Shown: positions 21,263 to 29,683 of the stretch, in pieces | Numbering within the stretch: the stretch's first letter is position 1 | Layout of the letters: each line of letters starts with the position of its first letter | Source: an uncultured Erythrobacter sp. | GTDB lineage: Bacteria; Pseudomonadota; Alphaproteobacteria; Sphingomonadales; Sphingomonadaceae | Reading direction: 5' to 3' | Assembly (NCBI GenBank): GCA_947493165.1 | Contig: CANLPY010000002.1 | Span: forward strand, 186,001 to 250,000 | Length of the DNA: 64,000 bases | The notes under the pieces: model-generated | Seen by the model: the letters and a program-made list of their open reading frames with translations, nothing else | Databases searched by the model: none | What the model was told of the DNA's origin: nothing | Made by a program: the position numbers and the translations under genes

Positions 21263-22057
21263 ATGATAAAAAATCCTTGGCATACTCGCGCTGTCCTATT
21301 CCTAGCATTGCTGCTGCCGGTCTATTTCGCCGTCTCTGCATTGGGCACAAAATTCGGTCTGTGGAGCTGGCAGTTCAGCCTCGGCACTCTGATCGTGAAA
21401 GTTGGGCCAATGCTACTCGGCGTTGTGGCGTTTGCCGCGTTGATTTCATTGGTAGTCGCTGCGCTGAAGAAACCGCGCAAGGGCTGGCTCCTGTCCATGA
21501 TCGCCTTGTTCATTCCGATTTGCGCATTCGTGATGCTCGCTATGGTGCGCAGTCAGGCGGGCGCGGTTCCGGCGATCCACGATGTGTCGACTGATACCGC
21601 GAATCCACCCGGCCTTTCAGCCAGTGCAATGGCGGATCGCGCGCAGAGCGCAGCCAATCCAATCAGTGATTATCAGACACCGCTGGGCGAACTTGAGCCG
21701 TGGGCTGACGGCGATCCAGAACTGACATCAAAGTCGCACGCTCAAATCATTACCAGCGCTTATGCTGACCTTGCTCCGCTGCCACTCGGCGGTGCAAACC
21801 AAGCCGATGCAGTCGCAGCAGTTGCTGCGGCGATGGAAGACATGGGTTTTGCCGAAGTCAGCGCTGACACTGAAGCAGGTCGGGTAGACGGCGTTGCTGA
21901 GACGTTTTGGTTCGGATTTAAAGATGATGTGACAGCCCGCGTCGGAGAAACACAGATCGACTTTCGCTCGGTCAGCCGAGTTGGTCTGAGTGACCTTGGA
22001 AAAAACGCCGAACGGATCGACGAACTGCGCGAAAATGTTGCAGGTCGGCTGCAATAA
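21263..22057 (+). CDS. DUF1499 membrane protein
   Basis: A 264-residue protein of unknown function with three amino-terminal hydrophobic helices (about residues 10-100) and a carboxy-terminal DUF1499 domain (from about residue 130). That domain has DVTARVGETQIDFRSVSRVG and the ending NAERIDELRENVAG, both usual for the family. I prefer ATG 21263 (MIKNPWHTR) to an in-frame upstream start because the first helix follows directly. It converges on the phosphatidyltransferase gene with only 6 bp between stops. Confidence 0.8.
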   Translation: MIKNPWHTRAVLFLALLLPVYFAVSALGTKFGLWSWQFSLGTLIVKVGPMLLGVVAFAALISLVVAALKKPRKGWLLSMIALFIPICAFVMLAMVRSQAGAVPAIHDVSTDTANPPGLSASAMADRAQSAANPISDYQTPLGELEPWADGDPELTSKSHAQIITSAYADLAPLPLGGANQADAVAAVAAAMEDMGFAEVSADTEAGRVDGVAETFWFGFKDDVTARVGETQIDFRSVSRVGLSDLGKNAERIDELRENVAGRLQ

Positions 22058-22063
22058 ATCGGG

Positions 22064-22669
22064 TTACTTTTTGAACTGTTGAACCGCCATTGCGCTGCGT
22101 TGAATCACGGTCACTAAGCACAGACCTGCATAGACGTATGCGAGCACAGCAAACCATGTTGGAAACACGCACATTGCGATAAAGACCGCAATAGTTTCAG
22201 TGCCTTCCGCCAGTCCCGTAGAATAAAAGAAGCTTTTCTTGCCGTGTGCGTCTGTCTCTAACCCGCGCGCGCCTGCAATGGTCGCAAAAGCTAGAAAACT
22301 TGTGCCGGTCAAAACGAAGCTCGCGGTCAGCAACAGAGCGGGCAAAGTGTTCGCCGGATCAAGTACGCCAAACCCCACCGGGATCGACACATAAAACGCA
22401 AAGTCTGCAACAATATCGAAATAGCCGCCCAAATCCGTCGGCTCTGTCGCGCGCGCAACCGCCCCGTCCAGCCCATCAAGCAGACGGTTCGCAAGCACCA
22501 GAGAAAGACCCAGCCACACCTGCCCGAATCCGATCGCGATCGCCCCGCCCAGCCCCAGCGCCAGCCCAGCGAACGTCAGCATATTGGCTGTGACACCCAT
22601 GCCCGCCAATCCTGCGCCTAACCGGTTTAGTGGCGGGTCAATAAGCGGGCGGATCTTGGCATCAAACAT
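22064..22669 (-). CDS. CDP-alcohol phosphatidyltransferase family protein
   Basis: Integral membrane enzyme of the CDP-alcohol phosphotransferase family, which transfers a phosphatidyl group from CDP-diacylglycerol to an alcohol. The 201 residues contain the family signature DGLDGAVARATEPTDLGGYF followed by DIVAD, giving the four metal-binding aspartates, and about six hydrophobic segments. The acceptor alcohol cannot be assigned; it is shorter than typical PssA and does not sit with known phospholipid genes. It ends a possible short leftward operon after the nucleoside transporter, 12 bp away. Confidence 0.9.
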   Translation of the reverse strand: MFDAKIRPLIDPPLNRLGAGLAGMGVTANMLTFAGLALGLGGAIAIGFGQVWLGLSLVLANRLLDGLDGAVARATEPTDLGGYFDIVADFAFYVSIPVGFGVLDPANTLPALLLTASFVLTGTSFLAFATIAGARGLETDAHGKKSFFYSTGLAEGTETIAVFIAMCVFPTWFAVLAYVYAGLCLVTVIQRSAMAVQQFKK

Positions 22670-22681
22670 GGGCAGCAGGCT

Positions 22682-23974
22682 CTACGAACCAAATGTCACA
22701 AGGCCAATCCACGCGCCCGTCATAGCGGTGGCCAAATTGCCTGCGATCCAGCTTTTCATACCCAGTCCAGCGGCCTCCGCGCGGCGTTCAGGGCATAAAG
22801 TGCCAATCGTTGAAACCAACAGACCAATGCTGGCAAGGTTCGCAAATCCGCATAGAGCATAGGTGACGATCAACAGGCTGCGCGGATCAAATGTATCAGC
22901 AGGCAGGGCGGAAAGCTCAAGGAAGGCCACATATTCATTCAATATCGCCTTGGTCCCCATCAATCCGCCAGCATCCTGCGCTTGCTCCCACGGGACCCCG
23001 ATGATCCACATCAGTGGCGCGAACAGCCAGCCAAAAATGCGGCCCAAAGTCAGCGCTTCACCGCCAATAAGGGGCAGCAACGACAACGCCTGATCGACCA
23101 AAGAAACCAGCGCGAACACTACGATAATCACCGCAATCACAGCCAGAAACAGCTGCATCCCGTCCATCGTACCTTTCACGATGGCGTCAATGCTGCCTTC
23201 GTATTTGAGGCCCGGCTCATCGCGATCAACCTCAGTTGCATCGTCATCGGCTTTATCCGCGCTCGGGTTTCCCGGCACCATCAGCTTTGCAATCAGCAAA
23301 GCCGCGGGAAGCGACACCAGCGATGCTGAGATCATATGGCCCACCGCATTTGGAACGGTTTGCGACAAAGTGGAAGCATACAGCACCAGCACAGCGCCGC
23401 TTATGGTCGACATGCCTAGCACCATCACTTGAAACAGTTCCGCCCGGCTCATCCGCGCGAAATAGGCACGGATCACCAGCGGGCTTTCAACAACACCCAG
23501 GAACATGTTTGCCCCGCCAGCAAGGCCGACAACACCGCTGACCTTCAGCGTGCGGCGCAGCACATAAGATAGACCATTTACCATCCAGCGCAGCACGCCC
23601 CAATGCCACAGCAGAGCGGATATCGCGGACAGCACAATCACTAGTGGTAATATCTGAAAGGCGACAACCAGCGGCGCGTCCGCGCCTTCTTTCAGCTCAA
23701 AGGGCAGCGGCGCGCCGCCCAAATATCCGAACATATAAGACGAGCCATCAAGCGCCGCCTGCTCAATCGCCCGCACCCCCGAATTGGCCCATTCCATTGC
23801 GCTCCACACAAACGGGACGCGCACAATCAGCAGGGCTAGCGCGCCTTGCAATGCAAGTGCACCAGCGATCCATTGCCACGTTGGGCGGCCTGCGCGGTTT
23901 TCAGATAGGCCCCAAGCAACAAACACGAGCACCACAAGGCCAAGGACGCCGCGAAATTGATCGAAAAATTCCAA
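22682..23974 (-). CDS. Concentrative nucleoside transporter (NupC/CNT family)
   Basis: Proton- or sodium-driven nucleoside importer of the inner membrane, 430 residues. CNT signatures are GGANMFLGVVESPLVIRAY, LGMSTISGAVLVLYA, GTKAILNEYVAFLEL and the terminal ALCGFANLASIGLLVSTIG. The amino-terminal helices and long periplasmic segment agree with bacterial family members. The start appears to be TTG 23974, preceded by GAGGGGCGAG. Confidence 0.92.
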   Translation of the reverse strand: MEFFDQFRGVLGLVVLVFVAWGLSENRAGRPTWQWIAGALALQGALALLIVRVPFVWSAMEWANSGVRAIEQAALDGSSYMFGYLGGAPLPFELKEGADAPLVVAFQILPLVIVLSAISALLWHWGVLRWMVNGLSYVLRRTLKVSGVVGLAGGANMFLGVVESPLVIRAYFARMSRAELFQVMVLGMSTISGAVLVLYASTLSQTVPNAVGHMISASLVSLPAALLIAKLMVPGNPSADKADDDATEVDRDEPGLKYEGSIDAIVKGTMDGMQLFLAVIAVIIVVFALVSLVDQALSLLPLIGGEALTLGRIFGWLFAPLMWIIGVPWEQAQDAGGLMGTKAILNEYVAFLELSALPADTFDPRSLLIVTYALCGFANLASIGLLVSTIGTLCPERRAEAAGLGMKSWIAGNLATAMTGAWIGLVTFGS

Positions 23975-24059
23975 ACTCGCCCCTCAGGCTCACAATCAGA
24001 CTGCCGCGCAATCTTTCACAGCCTTGTCGCTGAAAACGCTGGGCAAAGCCAGCGCGCAA

Positions 24060-26198
24060 TCAGCCCCGTCGCCAGTCGTGATATTTCTCGACAAAGCCCA
24101 ACAGTTTTTCCGGCTTGTTGGCCTTTTTCCAGTTTCCGGCAGCAAACTTGTTCGCCTCTGCCATCGTCGGATAGGGGTGAACCGTACCGAGGATTTTGTT
24201 GAGGCCCAGCTTGTGCTTCATCGCCAGCGTGTACTCGGCCAGCAACTCGCCGGCATGGCTGCCGACTATGGTGGCGCCCAAAATTGTGTCTTTGCCAGGC
24301 GGGGTCAACACTTTGACAAAACCCTTGGTCTCGCTCTCCGCGATTGCCCGGTCCAGATCATCAAGGTCATAGCGGGTAACCTCATACTCAATGTCCTGCT
24401 CTTTCGCCTCAAGCTCGTTTAGGCCCACGCGCGCCACCTCTGGATCAAGGAAAGTGACCGCCGGGATGACCCGGTAATCCGCTTTGAACCGCTTGAACTG
24501 GCCGAACAGTGCGTTGACGCTGGCAAACCATGCCTGATGGCTGGCAGTGTGCGTGAATTGATAAGGTCCGGCGACATCGCCAGCGGCGTAGATATTGGGG
24601 AACTTGGTCGCCAGAAACTCATCAGTGTTGACGGTTTTGTTGGTGTCGACGCCTAAGTCTTCCAGACCATATCCGGTCAGCCGCGCAGAACGCCCGACGG
24701 CGACGATCAATGCATCATAGGCAATGGTTTTCTCGCTGCCGTCATGCTCAACCACGATAGCGCCGCCTTCGACCCGCACCGCATTGTGATTTGTAAGGAC
24801 GTTAACCCCTGCCTCCTCTAGTGATTGCTGGGCGAGCTCTGACACTTCTTCATCCTCACGGCCCAGCACGCGCTCTGACCTCTCAATCTGTGTCACTTTA
24901 GAACCAAGCCGCGCAAGCGACTGGCTGATCTCACACCCAATCGGGCCGCCGCCAAGCACAGCGACGCGGGCAGGCGCCTTATCCATTTCAGCAAACGCAT
25001 CCCACATCGTATCCGAAGTGAGGTAATTGCTATTGTCTAGGCCATCGAGCGGCGGCACAAATGGCTCAGCCCCAGCCGCAATAACGATGCTGCGCGTGGT
25101 AAGCCGCTGGGTCTCACCATCATTACGGGCAATTTCGACAGTCCAGGGATCGATGACCTTCGCATAGCCTTCGACCACATCGACACCTAGGCCGGTGTAG
25201 CGTTCAACACTGTCATGCGGCTCAATCGCTTTGATTGCACCCATGACGCGCGCTATGGTGTGTTTGAATGGCACCTCTGGCTCATGCGCGGCGAGGCCAT
25301 ACTTATCAGCATTGCGCATGGTCGCGGCGACTTTCGCGCTTTTGATCAGCGCTTTGCTGGGCACGCAGCCTGTATTGAGGCAATCGCCGCCCATTTTATT
25401 GGCTTCAACCAGTGTCACCTTTGCCTTCACCGTGGCAGCAATCAATGCGGATACGAGGCCTGCTGAACCGGCGCCAATCACCACCATATTTCGGTCATAG
25501 CTTTTGGGTTTGGTGAAGCCCTTATATACCTTGCGGCGCTTGATCGCCCCGATGATGCCTTTGGCGATCCAAGGGACGATGCCTAAGAGGACAAATGAGC
25601 CGATAATCACAGGTGTGAATATGCCGCTCGGGCTTTCAAGCGAGGCCAACTGCGTGCCAGCATTGACGTAAACAGCCGTTCCGAGCAGCATACCAACTTG
25701 ACTGACAAGCGCGTAGGTTAGCGTCTTGATCCGCGTGAGACCCATTACAAGGTTGATTACGAAGAACGGAACTGCCGGGACCATGCGGAGCGTAAATAGA
25801 TAGAACGCTCCGTCACGCTCCAAACCATCATTGATACCTTTCAATCTGTCGCCAAACTTGGCCTCTATCGTGTCCCGCAGAACGAACCGCGACGCCAAGA
25901 ACGCCAAAGTCGCGCCCAATGTCGACGCGAAAGATACAACGATGAGGCCTGTCGCAAATCCGAACAGTGCGCCACCTGCAAGAGTAAGAAACGCCGCGCC
26001 GGGAAAGGAAGCGGCGGTGGCAACGACATAGATCGCAAAGAACACCGCGATAACTTTGATCGGATTTTCCGCGTAAGTTTGCTGCGCGCCCGCGACCTGC
26101 TCCTTGATAGCTTCAAAAGTCAGATATTGGCCCAGATCAAAGATGAAATAGGAGGCGACCAGCGCACCGAGCGCAAGTAGGATGATGATCTTCTTCAT
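24060..26198 (-). CDS. Fusion of TVP38/TMEM64 membrane domain and FAD disulfide reductase
   Basis: A 712-residue two-part protein. Residues 1 to about 225 form a TVP38/TMEM64 (SNARE-associated/DedA-like) membrane domain with ATAASFPGAAFLTLAGGALF and LRMVPAVPFFVINLVMGLTR. From about residue 232 it is a pyridine nucleotide-disulfide oxidoreductase like mercuric reductase or dihydrolipoyl dehydrogenase: VVIGAGSAGLVSA for FAD, the redox pair GGDCLNTGCVPSKA, VLGGGPIGCEI for NAD(P)H, and a terminal HPYPTMAE catalytic dyad. No mercury-binding HMA domain or carboxy-terminal Cys-Cys is present, so it is not a mercuric reductase. The substrate is unknown; a membrane-tethered thiol redox function is likely. 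Confidence 0.9.
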   Translation of the reverse strand: MKKIIILLALGALVASYFIFDLGQYLTFEAIKEQVAGAQQTYAENPIKVIAVFFAIYVVATAASFPGAAFLTLAGGALFGFATGLIVVSFASTLGATLAFLASRFVLRDTIEAKFGDRLKGINDGLERDGAFYLFTLRMVPAVPFFVINLVMGLTRIKTLTYALVSQVGMLLGTAVYVNAGTQLASLESPSGIFTPVIIGSFVLLGIVPWIAKGIIGAIKRRKVYKGFTKPKSYDRNMVVIGAGSAGLVSALIAATVKAKVTLVEANKMGGDCLNTGCVPSKALIKSAKVAATMRNADKYGLAAHEPEVPFKHTIARVMGAIKAIEPHDSVERYTGLGVDVVEGYAKVIDPWTVEIARNDGETQRLTTRSIVIAAGAEPFVPPLDGLDNSNYLTSDTMWDAFAEMDKAPARVAVLGGGPIGCEISQSLARLGSKVTQIERSERVLGREDEEVSELAQQSLEEAGVNVLTNHNAVRVEGGAIVVEHDGSEKTIAYDALIVAVGRSARLTGYGLEDLGVDTNKTVNTDEFLATKFPNIYAAGDVAGPYQFTHTASHQAWFASVNALFGQFKRFKADYRVIPAVTFLDPEVARVGLNELEAKEQDIEYEVTRYDLDDLDRAIAESETKGFVKVLTPPGKDTILGATIVGSHAGELLAEYTLAMKHKLGLNKILGTVHPYPTMAEANKFAAGNWKKANKPEKLLGFVEKYHDWRRG

Positions 26199-26271
26199 AA
26201 AAGTCCCTGTCAGGCGGGCTATCGCCGCTGTGCTATTTTCGTCATCTTCTTCGTTAGATCGCGGCGCTTGG

Positions 26272-27381
26272 TTACATTTTTCCGCTTAATCGCGCGTAGG
26301 ATGCAAGCCAGCGTTTGTCGATCCAACGTTTCAGCTTTCCTGCCCAGCGCCCCTTGGCAGCGATAGGACCATAGGTCGCAACGGCCGCTCCATCCCCGGT
26401 TGAGAGCAAATAAAGGCTGGCGGGGCGCGGGCGATACGATTTGCTTGGACAATTGCCTTGCGCAGCTGCACGGATGTTCGCAGCGACGATTGGTCCGGCA
26501 TGAACCGCGTGGACGCCAGAGCGCGGCACTTCGCGATCTTGCCGAGCGGCGACATCCCCGACGGCGAAAATATGCGGGTGGGAAAGTGAGCGCTGGTAGC
26601 GGTCAACCGCGATAAAGCCAGCGTTGTTCGTCGCAAGTCCGCTTACATGTGGCCAATCAGGAGCAGCAGTGCCCAGCGCGGCGATGATTAGCTCCACGTG
26701 TTCAAGCGGCTGCTTACCGGCAAACAGCACATCATCGACAAAGCGCGCGTCACCGAAAAGCGTGGTGATGCCCTGCGCGGTGAGCTCTGCCTTTACCAAC
26801 CGCCGAGCCGAGGAGCCAAAGCTGGGCAGCAGGCCGCCTGCGCCTTCAATGACCGTGAGTCTGGATGCGCCGGTGCGGTTGCGCAATCCAAAAGCAAGCT
26901 CCACCCCGCCTGCCCCGCCGCCAATGACTGCTATGTTTTGCACGGCCTTGCTCGCAAGGCGCCTCGCGACCTCATCAACAAAGCCATCAATCGGGCGCAC
27001 GTCAATTACGCGCGGGTCGTCTCCCAGCACGCTCCCTGCTCGTCCAACGCCTCCAGTATCAATCGACGCGATCTCAAATTTCTGCACGCCATTGTTCTGG
27101 GTCAGAACTGTGCGAGTGTTCGCGTCTAGGCTGACACAGCGGTCCAAAATAAGTTGCGCCCCAGCAGCCTTCGCCAACCCCGCAACATCAACCAGTCCTT
27201 CATCGCGGGCATATTCGCCTGCGATCCAGCCGGGAACCGTGCCGGAATAACGCAGATGCGGTGATGGGGTGAGGATGGCAGCATCGGGCGAAGGCAGACC
27301 GTTCTTGATCCAGTCAGCCAGCACCGCAAGATGCGCGTGCCCTCCCCCAATTAACAGTGTTCTTGGCTCGCTCGTATCCAT
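26272..27381 (-). CDS. FAD-dependent oxidoreductase, SelD-N-terminal/NDH-2-like family
   Basis: A 369-residue flavoprotein of the pyridine nucleotide-disulfide oxidoreductase group that is fused to the amino end of SelD in some bacteria and stands alone here. The FAD motif LLIGGGHAHLAVL near the start is distinctive for this family; a second dinucleotide motif is NIAVIGGGAGGVELA and the distal FAD motif is HIFAVGDVAA. I use ATG 27381 (MDTSEPR), one codon inside a GTG. It follows the same strand as the fusion reductase 73 bp downstream, so the two may share a transcript. The electron acceptor is unknown; quinone reduction as in type-2 NADH dehydrogenases is possible. Confidence 0.85.
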   Translation of the reverse strand: MDTSEPRTLLIGGGHAHLAVLADWIKNGLPSPDAAILTPSPHLRYSGTVPGWIAGEYARDEGLVDVAGLAKAAGAQLILDRCVSLDANTRTVLTQNNGVQKFEIASIDTGGVGRAGSVLGDDPRVIDVRPIDGFVDEVARRLASKAVQNIAVIGGGAGGVELAFGLRNRTGASRLTVIEGAGGLLPSFGSSARRLVKAELTAQGITTLFGDARFVDDVLFAGKQPLEHVELIIAALGTAAPDWPHVSGLATNNAGFIAVDRYQRSLSHPHIFAVGDVAARQDREVPRSGVHAVHAGPIVAANIRAAAQGNCPSKSYRPRPASLYLLSTGDGAAVATYGPIAAKGRWAGKLKRWIDKRWLASYARLSGKM

Positions 27382-27828
27382 CACCGGCCAATCGCCGCAA
27401 TCGCAAAGCCTGTCAAAGGGAACCCGCAGCTGCTCCGCCTACCGCTGGCAATGCACGGTTTGTTGGCACGACTCGGGACAATCTTGAACGGCTGGATCAC
27501 AGCTCATCGTGCGTAAGCCTGTGTTAGCCGCAAGTAAGCTAACGCAGTGCCAGCAAACCAAAAGACGCCCGATCAGTCTTTGCCACCAAATACCTAGAAA
27601 GATGCGCTAACTTTCGGCTGCTCAGTGCCCAAACCAAGCTGAGCCGATTTGCTCAGCCGGTGACAATTTAGAAAATGTTCGGACAATCGCGGTAGTTACT
27701 TCAGCCCTGAAGTTATGAAAACCACGTTAGCCTTTATATTTAGGAAATGGTTTCATCGCCGCTGATAGGAAAGTGACTAACTTGGACCAAGCTCCGCTGA
27801 ATAGCGGGAAACCTGGAGTGCAGCCAGT
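27382..27828. other. Intergenic region holding divergent promoters
   Basis: This gap of nearly 450 bp contains no credible gene. It carries the start regions of the leftward flavoprotein and the rightward DUF1800 gene. I see a near-consensus -10 (TATATT, 27735-27740) and two small palindromes (27698-27713 and 27781-27791, CTTGGACCAAG), but no strong -35. Confidence 0.5.
27698..27713. promoter_or_regulatory. Perfect 7-bp inverted repeat ahead of the DUF1800 gene
   Basis: ACTTCAG and CTGAAGT flank a CC spacer. The repeat ends 21 bp before a TATATT box and about 115 bp before the DUF1800 start, a suitable place for an activator or repressor site. No matching second copy was noticed in the window. 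Confidence 0.35.
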
Positions 27829-29673
27829 ATGAGTGACGACGTTATAGAAGTCCCAACGCTCGACAAACCTGTCGACGCAGAGGCCATCACACCTCTGGCC
27901 GATGACGCGGGCAAAACGGCGAAATTAGGGCTGGTCTCCACTCTAGCGGTGGCCACCGCGGCATGCGGCGGCGGTGGCGGCACAGGAAGCTCATCAGGTG
28001 GCGGCACAGCGGCAGGCGGAGGCGGCACAGGAAGCACACCAGCCCCAACCGTCGTTACCCCGCAAACCGATCAAGAGGCCGCTCGCTTCCTGCTTCAGGC
28101 CTCACTTTCAGCATCAACAGCGGAAATCGCCTCTGTGCGTTCTGACGGTTATGAGCCTTGGCTTGATCGCCAGATGAGCCGCAACAACGATCAGACCGCG
28201 CGGCAATATTTCGCCAGCAACGGCTTTGATGTGGTCAATAGCGAGCGGTATTACTTCAATTCCACCTTGGCTGATAACATGCTGTGGAGCCAGCTTTTGC
28301 AAGGCGGAAGCTCTGTTCGCAAACGCGTGGCGCTTGCGCTTTCAGAATTTTTCGTAATCTCCATCAACAGCATCAACAACACCTGGCGATCCCAAGCGGT
28401 GGGCGAATATTGGGACATCCTCAACACCAATGCATTCGGCAATTTCCGCGATTTGCTGGAAGGCATAACGCTCAGCCCGGCAATGGGTATTTTCCTGAAC
28501 ACTCTTGGCAATCGCAAGGCAGACCCGAATTCAGGCCGCGTGCCGGATGAAAACTTTGGCCGCGAAATCATGCAATTGTTCACGATTGGCCTGTTTGAAC
28601 TCAACAATGATGGCACCGCGCGAACCACCGGCGGTGAGCCGATTGAAACCTACGACAACGACGATGTGACCGGGATTTCAAAGGTCTTCACCGGGTATGA
28701 TTATGACTACACTGGTATTGGCTTCACCCGGGATGGCGGAGGCGGCAATTTCGATGTGCCTGATGCCGATTACACCCGCCAGCCGATGACGGCCGATCAG
28801 ACCAAATGGCGTTTCCCGCGTAATGAGAGTTTTCATTCTGACGCGGAAAAATCATTCTTAGGCACCACAATCCCGGCCAATACCGGCGCACAGGAATCGC
28901 TGCGGATCGCGCTCGACACCCTGTTTAACCACCCCAATGTTGGGCCATTCTTTGGTAAGCAGATGATCCAGCGGTTGGTCACCAGCAACCCGACACCTGC
29001 CTATGTCGACCGCGTTGCGAGCGCGTTTAACAACAATGGCAGCGGAGTGCGCGGCGATTTGCGAGCCGTATTCAAAGCGATCCTGCTCGATGATGAGGCC
29101 CTATCCAGCACCAACATCGCCAACGCCAATTTCGGCAAGTTGCGCGAACCCATGCTGCGTTTCATCCAATGGGGCCGCACCTTTGGCGTTCAATCAGCTG
29201 ATGGCCTTTTTGACCTGCGCAACACGTCAGATACCGTCAATCGCCTTGGCCAGTCGCCAATGCGATCACCGTCGGTCTTCAACTTCTTCCGGCCCGGCTA
29301 TGTGCCGGCCGGATCGCAAGCGGCCGACCGCAATCTGCTCGCACCAGAATTTCAACTGGTGAATGAAACATCGGTTGCAGGCTATGTAAACACGATGGAG
29401 CGGGTCATCGATGGCTCGGTCTTTTGGCTCCGCAATGTCGCTGCGCAATACACCGCTGAAATCGATTTGGCGGACGACAGCACGGCTCTGCTCGATCATC
29501 TCGACCTTGTTCTCACGGCGGGCCAGCTGAGCGAGAACACGCGCTCCATCATTCAGCCAGTTCTGGATGAGATCGAAGTCACCGCCACCAGTGACACCGA
29601 AACGAAGCTCAGCCGCGTCCACCTTGGCGTGCTGCTGATCATGGCTTCCAACGACTACCTCGTTCAAAAATAA
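27829..29673 (+). CDS. DUF1800 family exported protein
   Basis: A 614-residue protein of the DUF1800 family, which is almost always paired with a DUF1501 gene as here. Function is not established. The amino end has a hydrophilic region of about 30 residues, a hydrophobic stretch LVSTLAVATAAC and a Gly/Ser-rich linker, so it is probably a lipoprotein with an unusually long leader. The domain carries RFLLQASLSASTAEIASVRS, RVALALSEFFVIS, GREIMQLFTIGLFELN and SPSVFNFFRPGYVP, all typical. It ends 10 bp before the DUF1501 gene, so the pair is co-transcribed. Confidence 0.9.
   Translation: MSDDVIEVPTLDKPVDAEAITPLADDAGKTAKLGLVSTLAVATAACGGGGGTGSSSGGGTAAGGGGTGSTPAPTVVTPQTDQEAARFLLQASLSASTAEIASVRSDGYEPWLDRQMSRNNDQTARQYFASNGFDVVNSERYYFNSTLADNMLWSQLLQGGSSVRKRVALALSEFFVISINSINNTWRSQAVGEYWDILNTNAFGNFRDLLEGITLSPAMGIFLNTLGNRKADPNSGRVPDENFGREIMQLFTIGLFELNNDGTARTTGGEPIETYDNDDVTGISKVFTGYDYDYTGIGFTRDGGGGNFDVPDADYTRQPMTADQTKWRFPRNESFHSDAEKSFLGTTIPANTGAQESLRIALDTLFNHPNVGPFFGKQMIQRLVTSNPTPAYVDRVASAFNNNGSGVRGDLRAVFKAILLDDEALSSTNIANANFGKLREPMLRFIQWGRTFGVQSADGLFDLRNTSDTVNRLGQSPMRSPSVFNFFRPGYVPAGSQAADRNLLAPEFQLVNETSVAGYVNTMERVIDGSVFWLRNVAAQYTAEIDLADDSTALLDHLDLVLTAGQLSENTRSIIQPVLDEIEVTATSDTETKLSRVHLGVLLIMASNDYLVQK
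27976..28035 (+). repeat. Direct repeat coding a Gly-rich linker
   Basis: The 15-mer GGCGGCACAGGAAGC occurs at 27976-27990 and 28021-28035, with related GGCGGCACAG between. It encodes the Gly/Ser/Thr linker after the lipobox cysteine of the DUF1800 protein. Such repeats can change in copy number by slippage, altering linker length. Confidence 0.7.
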
Positions 29674-29683
29674 GGATCGCATA

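Noticed and set aside
24060-26198. Mercuric reductase
   Set aside because: There is no HMA domain, no carboxy-terminal Cys pair and no mer genes nearby.
26624-27250. Antisense reading frame of 208 codons opposite the SelD-like flavoprotein
   Set aside because: Low-complexity Ser/Ala/Pro composition typical of a shadow frame; the opposite strand has clear FAD motifs.
27976-28035. Tandem repeat as a mobile or CRISPR-like element
   Set aside because: Only two 15-bp copies inside a coding Gly linker, with no spacers or associated genes.
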